Shown: positions 1 through 6,820 of the stretch, one piece after another
Layout of the letters: every line of letters begins with the position of its first letter
How positions within the stretch are numbered: the stretch's first letter is position 1
Assembly: GCF_900128885.1 (NCBI RefSeq)
Contig: NZ_FQTU01000005.1
Span: 3,316 to 67,315, forward strand
Source: Alkalibacter saccharofermentans DSM 14828
GTDB lineage: Bacteria; Bacillota; Clostridia; Eubacteriales; Alkalibacteraceae
Direction: 5' to 3'
Length of the DNA: 64,000 bases
Made by a program: the position numbers and the translations under genes
The notes under the pieces: model-generated
The model's database searches: none
What the model was told of the DNA's origin: nothing
Seen by the model: only the letters and a program-made list of their open reading frames with translations

Positions 1-2
1 AC

Positions 3-213
3 GGATCACCCCCGCTTGCGCGGGGAATACCTTGACCCAAGACGGGGTGCCCGGTCCGAAGACGGATCACCCCCGCTTGCGCGGGGAATACGTTATATTA
101 TCAAATGCAAATGCTAATTATTTAGGATCACCCCCGCTTGCGCGGGGAATACTCTACCACTTTGCCGTCTCGGACGGGTATGCGAGGATCACCCCCGCTT
201 GCGCGGGGAATAC
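3..213 (-). CRISPR. Type I-E CRISPR array, leader-proximal end, 4 repeats and 3 spacers
   Basis: Four identical 28-nt repeats lie at 3-30, 64-91, 125-152 and 186-213 with an exact 61-bp period. Read on the minus strand each starts GTATTCCCCGC, has a GCAA loop and ends GCGGGGGTGATCC. The CCCCGC/GCGGGG stem and the 3' half are typical of type I-E. This orientation matches the cas operon, so transcription runs right to left and the newest spacer is 153-185, next to cas2. The spacers (31-63, 92-124, 153-185) are each 33 nt, or 32 if the repeat is counted as 29 nt with a variable last base. The array runs off the left edge. Open reading frames across it are artefacts of the 61-bp unit. Confidence 0.98.
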
Positions 214-230
214 ACTTAAAAACCTCCTGT

Positions 231-1139
231 TTATAGCCTTTTTTGTTCTCTGTCCTTTCCGATTTTTTTCAGTTTCTCTAACAAATAGTATGTCGAATAA
301 CAATCTCCTATGCTTCTATGTTTACTCTCATACTTTATATCAAAATAATTCAATAACGTACCAAGCTTATAGTTTTCTACATTTATTAATGTTCGTTTAG
401 CGATGGCTAATGTATCGAAGCAAGTATTTAATATTATTGGTAATTTATGTTTTTCACTTGCGGTTTTCAGAAATTTTAAATCAAAATCAGCATTATGCAA
501 TACTAATGGCAATTCACCGATAAAACTTATCAAACATAAAATAGCCTCTCTTAATTCTACTCCTACCTTATTTATTTCCGAATTACTTATCCCCGTGAGT
601 TCAACTATTGAATCCGGTATTTTGTGATTTAATTTGATTAGAAAATTAAGCTCGTCAATCACTACATTTTTGCAAACTTTGATTGCACCAATTTCAATGA
701 TTTCATCTTCAGTTAAAGACAATCCAGTAGTTTCCAAGTCAATTACAGCATAATCCTCAGGAATTTCTTTCAATGCTTGATTTCGTTTTGTCATTCTCTT
801 TGCTTTGCGCATATTTCCCGCACTACTAAATCCTAACTTTGTCGCATCTTTCTTTTTCAAGCGCGCTGGGCTAGGCTTCAACATTAGTTTTAGACCATCA
901 AAATCTATTGGTTCCCAATCACTGTTATGAACTCGAAAATCCATTCCTTGCTCGTTATTTGTGCTTAAAACCATTGTAGCACGTCCAGTTTTCGCGCTTT
1001 CTTTAATCCGTTTCCATAGTTCTTCTCGTACTCTTGAACTAACTTGCCCAACATAAATTCCAGTATTTATTTCAAACAACCACTTTGTCAAATCACCTCT
1101 TAGTGCCAATGGACAATCTACTATTGAGACAACTATCAT
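231..1139 (-). CDS. cas2: Cas2 fused to a C-terminal DEDDh (DnaQ-like) exonuclease
   Basis: Adaptation subunit of the type I-E system. Residues 1 to about 92 are a Cas2 domain of the E. coli (CasCas2_I-E) type, beginning MIVVSIVDCPLALRG. A basic linker (about 93-128) leads into a 3'-5' exonuclease domain with DLETTG (D134, E136), HNADFD (D220) and HRSIGD (H274, D279), so all five DEDDh catalytic residues are present. Ordinary I-E Cas2 is about 95-110 aa; this protein is 302 aa. Similar Cas2-DnaQ fusions are known in some type I-E loci, for example Streptococcus thermophilus, where the exonuclease is thought to trim prespacer 3' overhangs before integration. The start overlaps the end of cas1 (ATGA). 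The stop lies only 17 bp from the first repeat. Confidence 0.96.
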   Translation of the reverse strand: MIVVSIVDCPLALRGDLTKWLFEINTGIYVGQVSSRVREELWKRIKESAKTGRATMVLSTNNEQGMDFRVHNSDWEPIDFDGLKLMLKPSPARLKKKDATKLGFSSAGNMRKAKRMTKRNQALKEIPEDYAVIDLETTGLSLTEDEIIEIGAIKVCKNVVIDELNFLIKLNHKIPDSIVELTGISNSEINKVGVELREAILCLISFIGELPLVLHNADFDLKFLKTASEKHKLPIILNTCFDTLAIAKRTLINVENYKLGTLLNYFDIKYESKHRSIGDCYSTYYLLEKLKKIGKDREQKRL

Positions 1140-2137
1140 TCTTCATCCTCCAAAATTGTACCGTATCCATCCTCCATCAGTTCCTGATCTTCATACTCGT
1201 CTTCTTTTCCGTATGAGATTGCATGCGGCACAGAACCTTTCTTATCATCCCAAAGGTTTAAAATGTCTACTCCCAGTTCATTATCCTCCGAATCATTTTC
1301 CAACAGCAATTCCCGCAAATCAGAAACCATATCTTTTAATAACCTTCCATCAAAAATCGCATCCCGGACTCTTCTTCGAGTAATTGAACTGATATCACTA
1401 GGATTTTCTGCTGCAACCTCGAAAGCTATAGGAATTGTTATTTCCGCTTTGTAAAGATCCGCAATATCGTACACAAACGATCGTTCATGGCCAGTGTGAA
1501 TAAATCCTAATCCTGGTGAACATCCCATCGCTACAATCACGCTATGTGCTACACCATATAGACATGCATGCGCAGCAGATAAAGCCATATTAACTACATC
1601 GCTATTTTCAAAATTATGTGGATTATATTCTCGTCCATTCCAGACAACACCTGTTCGCTTTGATTCGTTGCGATATACTGCACGCACACGTGCTCCTTCC
1701 CTTCCACGCAGTTGTTGCATTGTTAACAATGAAACATCTTCATTAGGAAATCTTTTTTGATACATCTTTCTCGCAACTTCTATCCTTGAACGTACATTTG
1801 AAACCAACTCCGCTTGCCTTACTAATAAACGAGAGGAGCTTGTTAGTGGGCGTCCATGGGCATAATATCGAACACCTCTTTCCCCCACCCATACTACACT
1901 AGTTCCTGAGTCTCCTATAAGTTCAATAGCTCTATGAGATATCTTTGTGCCAGGTCCAAGTAGTAATATCCCTAGCGATGCAGAAGGTATGTTGACAGTC
2001 CCTCTAGCATCTGTTACCGTTATCGCTCCATCATTTCTATTTAAAACAGCTTTTTCAACATAAAGAAATGATATCCTATCCTTCATAGTAGGCAATGTTT
2101 GAATTTCTGGTTTTTCAATACCATTATAATTATTCAT
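1136..2137 (-). CDS. cas1: CRISPR-associated endonuclease Cas1, type I-E
   Basis: Integrase subunit that, with Cas2, inserts new spacers at the leader end of the array. E147, H214, D224 and D227 sit in the contexts LRGREG and GFIHTGHERSFVYDIADLY, matching the E. coli metal ligands E141/H208/D218/D221 with the same spacing. The core resembles I-E Cas1, but the 333-aa protein carries an acidic C-terminal extension of about 30 residues (rich in D and E, ending GTILEDEE) beyond the usual fold. The gene abuts cas6e (the next base) and overlaps the cas2 fusion by 4 nt, so the whole block is probably one transcript. Confidence 0.97.
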   Translation of the reverse strand: MNNYNGIEKPEIQTLPTMKDRISFLYVEKAVLNRNDGAITVTDARGTVNIPSASLGILLLGPGTKISHRAIELIGDSGTSVVWVGERGVRYYAHGRPLTSSSRLLVRQAELVSNVRSRIEVARKMYQKRFPNEDVSLLTMQQLRGREGARVRAVYRNESKRTGVVWNGREYNPHNFENSDVVNMALSAAHACLYGVAHSVIVAMGCSPGLGFIHTGHERSFVYDIADLYKAEITIPIAFEVAAENPSDISSITRRRVRDAIFDGRLLKDMVSDLRELLLENDSEDNELGVDILNLWDDKKGSVPHAISYGKEDEYEDQELMEDGYGTILEDEE

Positions 2138-2794
2138 TTAATCACCTTCATATGGCGCTATGGTCAAAAGACCACAACCATAAGCCTTACCTCTACCTAT
2201 TCCCGATATTATAGTATTCTTAAATCTTTCTATATTTTGGATTTTTAATACACCCTCAAAATCCGCAATACGCAAGGTAACTTCGTTTCCATTCTTTTTA
2301 CGAAACTTTTTCCAATCTGTAAAGACAACGTCAAACGAATCATTATTAATTAAAAACCCATTTCGTTGAGAACGCTCGATTAACCAGTCCTTTTGTTGAG
2401 TAGCTGTTACATGTGCTACAACCTTTCCTCTTTTTTTTGTTTCAATTCTATTTTTTGTTTTGCTGTAAACAGGATTCGCCCTCAAACGGAATCTCCATAG
2501 TTGATTATTATCCAACCTATTAAATAAGTTATTTAACTCTTTTGCATCCCACAAATTATTCTCTAAACCAAATCCAAGCTGTTCATTAATCTGTTCAAAA
2601 ATAGGTATCTTGCAGCTTTGAATTAATAGACAACACTGTCCATTTAATATATCTAATCGCCACAATGTACGTTCACTTTCATTTCGCACAAACCCAAGAC
2701 TGGATTCAACAGCTCCATGCAAAATTTGTGGTGAACTCATAGCTCTGATAGTGTCTCTTTTATTAATATTTAAGATTATTCGGGACAGGTACAC
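2138..2794 (-). CDS. cas6e: Cas6e (CasE) pre-crRNA processing endoribonuclease
   Basis: Metal-independent RNase that cleaves the repeat hairpin and stays bound to the 3' handle as part of Cascade. The start MYLSRIILN is typical of the family. The HGAVESS segment near residue 27 carries the expected catalytic histidine. The glycine-rich SGIGRGKAYGCGLL near the C-terminus is the family's RNA-binding G-loop. Length (218 aa) is normal. The gene is 3 nt downstream of cas5e and directly upstream of cas1, the standard I-E order. The likely substrate is the repeat seen at 3-213. Confidence 0.95.
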   Translation of the reverse strand: MYLSRIILNINKRDTIRAMSSPQILHGAVESSLGFVRNESERTLWRLDILNGQCCLLIQSCKIPIFEQINEQLGFGLENNLWDAKELNNLFNRLDNNQLWRFRLRANPVYSKTKNRIETKKRGKVVAHVTATQQKDWLIERSQRNGFLINNDSFDVVFTDWKKFRKKNGNEVTLRIADFEGVLKIQNIERFKNTIISGIGRGKAYGCGLLTIAPYEGD

Positions 2795-2797
2795 ACT

Positions 2798-3505
2798 TCA
2801 CTCCTCCTCAAAAGCAGATAATGGATCATGGTCAGTTATACCATATTTTTCTATATTTTCTCCATCATTTGACCGCTGAATATTTTGAACGTATTCAGTT
2901 ATTTGGCGAAACCCATATTCTCGTCTGCTCTGATTGAATGAAATCGGCAAGTCTCTTTGAAACAAAACTTCATCGTCCTCAATATTTGAATCTATTAATA
3001 TTCTTAAATTCAATTTGTTCTGATTTCTTTTTTTTCTCCACTCGCTCACCAACCAGGGTTCGTTGTTTAAAGCATCTTTTAGACTTACTTGCTCTTTAAT
3101 ACCTAATGATACTATGCCTTCGGGCGGACATGAACGTCTTCCCAAATACAGCGGAAAAGCGGGTTTGAGTAATGCTGTATCAATTTTTTCAAGCAAATTT
3201 ATATTCCCCTCAAGTCCGACTAAAAAGATAGCATCTGACAAATAATATCTATTTGTCACATATGGTTTTTCTCCTTTAACCGTCTGATAATCTTTAAGCA
3301 ATACCCCTTCTTGATCTACTCGAACCCCAAATTTAAGTTCTAACAAATCTTCTATAGTCTCACTCCTCCTTCTTCCCATCGCTGCAGCTATCATGCCTAT
3401 AATTCCGCTTTTGCTTGGGGCTCTATCTGTTCCTCTTTTTTCAAATTTAGATTCAACCCCCCAAGATTGTAAAGGTCCAGCCAGGCGCATCAATAGAGTG
3501 CTCAT
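2798..3505 (-). CDS. cas5e: Cas5e (CasD), Cascade subunit
   Basis: RAMP-fold subunit of the type I-E effector that caps the 5' handle of the crRNA. The N-terminus MSTLLMRLAGPLQSWG is the hallmark start of Cas5e, followed by SKFEKRGTDRAPSKSGIIGM, the conserved segment between the first strand and helix. Length 235 aa is normal for the family. It sits between cas7e (2-nt gap) and cas6e (3-nt gap) in the operon. No motif appears missing. Confidence 0.95.
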   Translation of the reverse strand: MSTLLMRLAGPLQSWGVESKFEKRGTDRAPSKSGIIGMIAAAMGRRRSETIEDLLELKFGVRVDQEGVLLKDYQTVKGEKPYVTNRYYLSDAIFLVGLEGNINLLEKIDTALLKPAFPLYLGRRSCPPEGIVSLGIKEQVSLKDALNNEPWLVSEWRKKRNQNKLNLRILIDSNIEDDEVLFQRDLPISFNQSRREYGFRQITEYVQNIQRSNDGENIEKYGITDHDPLSAFEEE

Positions 3506-3507
3506 TT

Positions 3508-4599
3508 TTACACCTCTAGGCTTCTTAATGACTCTGATAGTTCATATTCAACAGACATTAACAAGTCTTCAAACGATTGAGGCTTTGCGAGTTCAGCTAA
3601 TGACTCACCAGTAACAAAAGTTTTTTGGGGGTTGCTTGCAAATGTTTTATACGAATCTAAAATGTGCTTGGCTAATACTTGTGAAGAAGCTATCATTAAA
3701 CCGTTATCTCCTGCTGTCACTGGTTTTTCAAATGCACCAATATAATTAATTGGCTGATCTTTCCTCAATGATATCATCAATGAGTCAGGTAGTGTACGAT
3801 TAGCGAAAGTGTTTTGTTTACCTGTAGGCATTGAATAGACAAATGCGTAAATAAACTGACGTATTGCATTTATAGAGCCCTCTCCAAGATATTTAAACAA
3901 TTCATGAACTGCAACCGTGGAATATCGATACAATGTTGATGAGTTGAATTCTATAGTCCCTATATGACCTGCTCCAGCATTATCTTTATCAGATATATCA
4001 TCAACAGCAGTAAAGTAGTCAAATTCGTTCGTAACCTTGTGGGTAGATATGCTATGCGCTACTTGAGCACAAGCATCTGTATTAAGAAGTGGAACATCTG
4101 CTACCATACGACCAAACAATGCTATGTCAACTCCAGGTAATTCTTTCAAAGCGCCCTTTAATTTTTCCTTATCCTTTTTTGATGGTTTTTCACCTGCCAC
4201 CTCAGGATTTTCCATTGCTAATTTAGCTATAGATTTGGCCTGCGCCATGCTTATGAAGAACAATGAATCAGTTCCCTTGTCAACAGACTTTATTTTCAAC
4301 CCCGCATTGATTAAAAGTTGGGTCGCCAATTTTTCTGAATCTCCTTCATAACCTAGATCAGCTATTTGTTTTGCCACCAACTCTACAATTTTTTTTGTTC
4401 GAAACCCTAAATCATCAGAGTCGAACAAATTTTTGAACATCAAACGCATAGATCTTTTCCAGCTTTGAGAAGAAACCCTCGCTCGTGTAACTCCACCATA
4501 AATCGCAGTTTTGGGACTTCCGGTATCATCTCTGTTGATACAACTTGGGGGGACCGTCTGTAAAATATGCATATCCAAATACAACCTGTTGCTTTTCAT
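3508..4599 (-). CDS. cas7e: Cas7e (CasC), Cascade backbone subunit
   Basis: Backbone protein expected in six copies along the crRNA spacer in type I-E Cascade. The N-terminus LYLDMHILQTVPPSCINRDDTGSP and the following GGVTRARVSSQSWKRSMR are diagnostic for CasC/Cas7e. Length 363 aa matches the family. A ribosome-binding site (GGAGAG) lies just upstream of the ATG at 4599, after a 29-nt gap from cse2, which is the largest gap within the cas block. It may therefore have its own strong translation start, as suits the most abundant Cascade subunit. Confidence 0.96.
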   Translation of the reverse strand: MKSNRLYLDMHILQTVPPSCINRDDTGSPKTAIYGGVTRARVSSQSWKRSMRLMFKNLFDSDDLGFRTKKIVELVAKQIADLGYEGDSEKLATQLLINAGLKIKSVDKGTDSLFFISMAQAKSIAKLAMENPEVAGEKPSKKDKEKLKGALKELPGVDIALFGRMVADVPLLNTDACAQVAHSISTHKVTNEFDYFTAVDDISDKDNAGAGHIGTIEFNSSTLYRYSTVAVHELFKYLGEGSINAIRQFIYAFVYSMPTGKQNTFANRTLPDSLMISLRKDQPINYIGAFEKPVTAGDNGLMIASSQVLAKHILDSYKTFASNPQKTFVTGESLAELAKPQSFEDLLMSVEYELSESLRSLEV

Positions 4600-4628
4600 C
4601 GATTCATCTCTCCTTATTTTTCATTATT

Positions 4629-5213
4629 TTATTTAAATTCACCTTCTATCTGCATTCTATATAAGTCTTGACCCCATTGCAGACGCACACCATCCCTAAA
4701 ATCGGGGATTTGAAATAAGTAAATGTCTCTAGCCAATCTTGCGTAGTCCAATGGAATGTCTTTATTTTTCATGAGTTGAACCAAACTTCTTAACTGCCAA
4801 ATAAATCTTTCCCGAGTATCTGAAGACGCTACTATATGAAATCTTCTCATCACTGAGACTTCGTTGTTTTTATCCTTATCAATAAGTTGTTTAACAGCCA
4901 AGCCCAAAGTCTTATCAGTCTTATGCATACATTGATTCTTAATATCCTTACCTTGTTGGTGCAATGCATAAAGACATAAAGCGGTGTGTACTGACCACTC
5001 CCCAATGGATGGTTCTTCGCTGATGCTGCTTAATGATACTGGCAATCCATTTAATGTTACATCCCACAACTCAGGTTGGCTTCCTGGTATTTTCCCAATT
5101 CCTCGACGAAGTTTGGCAAGTGTAGCTTTAGTCAGAGAATCGTTGTTGTTTGCTTTCAAATAGTTTATCTTTTGTCTTACAAATTCACTCGCTTTCTTGG
5201 CTTCACCATACAT
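4629..5213 (-). CDS. cse2: Cse2 (CasB, Cas11e), Cascade small subunit
   Basis: All-helical small subunit, present as a dimer in type I-E Cascade, which stabilises crRNA and the displaced strand. Supporting marks are the length (194 aa), the segment LAKLRRGIGKIPGSQPELW and the C-terminal block DIYLFQIPDFRDGVRLQWGQDL, both usual in CasB. It starts within the stop region of cas8e (overlap at 5213), indicating translational coupling, and precedes cas7e. Confidence 0.95.
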   Translation of the reverse strand: MYGEAKKASEFVRQKINYLKANNNDSLTKATLAKLRRGIGKIPGSQPELWDVTLNGLPVSLSSISEEPSIGEWSVHTALCLYALHQQGKDIKNQCMHKTDKTLGLAVKQLIDKDKNNEVSVMRRFHIVASSDTRERFIWQLRSLVQLMKNKDIPLDYARLARDIYLFQIPDFRDGVRLQWGQDLYRMQIEGEFK

Positions 5214-6820
5214 TAATATTTATCTCCTTTCAATTTCAAAACCTCTTGGCTTGCTGTATTGTATAGAAAACGATTAAACGCCTTTGGTGCTGCATATCTA
5301 TTTTCTTTTCCATTTTCAATAACAATACGGCCAATAAAAGCTTTAACTCCAGCTTGTTCAACCAACTCATTTCCCAGTCTACGTATTATTCTTCTTTCTT
5401 CTTCCCACCATTCATTACAAACATCGTTCATTTCATCATTAATCGGATCTATTTTGCTTAACCATTTACGAAATGGCAAATCCAAACGATAATAACCTTG
5501 CTGTTTTGCAAAATCCCTACAATTTCTTACGTTGATATCCCCTTTTGCTTTAGCAACATTTTGAGCAAGTATTCCAACCTGCTGAACAAGCCTGTCTGTA
5601 ATTTCAATTTCGTCTACAATACGGCTTAACCATTCATTTCCTAGATACGTCAATAAATCAGAGCTAAACGCAATCATATCACTTGACAAATCTTCTACAA
5701 AAAAATCTTTGTCAGCATATTTTAACGATACCGTTTGAAATCGAAACAGTGATAATGGAATTATATTTTCCGCTTTTAAACGTGCTATCCAACTGACAAC
5801 TCCTGGACGTTGTTTCCCTTGTCTTTGGACTGCTATAGTAGAAAAATCCCTCCAAATCTGACGTGCTGGATCATGTCGTTTCGGCTGATATACAGGTGAG
5901 TCTGATTCTTTTTTAGCTGTATTTTTCCAAACTGTCATTTGTTCTGCAAAAGCGTTCTCTTTTTGGAAAAATTCTCCTCCAAGCAACGAGAAACCAATTA
6001 TTTTTTCATCAAGACGCTTTAGTAGCAAGCGCCTAGATTGTATTGTTAACAATTCGGAGGGGTTGTCAGGTATCGATATTTCAACTCTTTCACCTGTTCT
6101 CACTGGATTTTCCCATATAGGCGATTCTTTCCCCCACAATTCATTTAATCCATCCTTTAAAAATATCATGTTCAGAAGTAGTGTCTCAAACAAATTATCA
6201 CCTACAGCAATTATCAATCCTAGTTTCCCTAGCCATCCAGCACCAGGGCTAGGCAATCCTTTCTCTTTAGGTTTAGCAGAAGTATCATCAAAGGAATTTA
6301 TGTACAAAAGCCATCGCGCTGCTTCTGGATAACTTAGCGCTGTTTTTTCATCACCTGACCTTTGTGGAAATAAACGCAATTTATTGTTGCTCTCTGATAA
6401 GATTCCATTTAGTTTTGCAGCAGTGTATTCCGTGGCATTTTCTAAATTTGGCACTTGATAAAAAGGTGCTTCTGGATGAAACAACCAAAAACGATCGCTA
6501 TACATATTTAGATATTCATTAATAATTGGCACATCTAAAGTTCTTTTATCCCATAAACTCTTCCATCTCCACAGTGCTTCACTTGGGGATTTTATTGGTT
6601 CAAACTTGCCACTTAAATCGTATCTACTAAAAACTGCATGTAGTATAGCTAATAACAATCGTAGGACTGCGATATCTTGACTATCCATTTCACCAGCCAA
6701 TCTTTTCCATTCATGAGCACGCTCGAAAACCGTCACAAGAGACACTTCTTCCTTCTGACCATTATGTTTTATAACGGCAATCCACGGTTCATTCAATAAA
6801 TTAAATTCTTTTTCCTTCAT
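5213..6820 (-). CDS. cas8e: Cas8e (Cse1, CasA), Cascade large subunit
   Basis: Large subunit that reads the PAM, unwinds the target and recruits Cas3. The N-terminal FNLLNEPWIAVI is the family signature. Further typical stretches are FWLFHPEAPFYQVPNL and SPGAGWLGKLGLI. At 535 aa it has the usual length. It overlaps the 3' end of cas3 by 20 nt and the 5' end of cse2 by 1 nt. The PAM preference cannot be told from the sequence. Confidence 0.95.
   Translation of the reverse strand: MKEKEFNLLNEPWIAVIKHNGQKEEVSLVTVFERAHEWKRLAGEMDSQDIAVLRLLLAILHAVFSRYDLSGKFEPIKSPSEALWRWKSLWDKRTLDVPIINEYLNMYSDRFWLFHPEAPFYQVPNLENATEYTAAKLNGILSESNNKLRLFPQRSGDEKTALSYPEAARWLLYINSFDDTSAKPKEKGLPSPGAGWLGKLGLIIAVGDNLFETLLLNMIFLKDGLNELWGKESPIWENPVRTGERVEISIPDNPSELLTIQSRRLLLKRLDEKIIGFSLLGGEFFQKENAFAEQMTVWKNTAKKESDSPVYQPKRHDPARQIWRDFSTIAVQRQGKQRPGVVSWIARLKAENIIPLSLFRFQTVSLKYADKDFFVEDLSSDMIAFSSDLLTYLGNEWLSRIVDEIEITDRLVQQVGILAQNVAKAKGDINVRNCRDFAKQQGYYRLDLPFRKWLSKIDPINDEMNDVCNEWWEEERRIIRRLGNELVEQAGVKAFIGRIVIENGKENRYAAPKAFNRFLYNTASQEVLKLKGDKY

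Noticed and set aside
32..400. A 122-codon plus-strand frame with repeated residues across the array
   Set aside because: It is produced by the 61-bp repeat-spacer unit of the CRISPR array and the antisense of the cas2 fusion; no ribosome-binding site.
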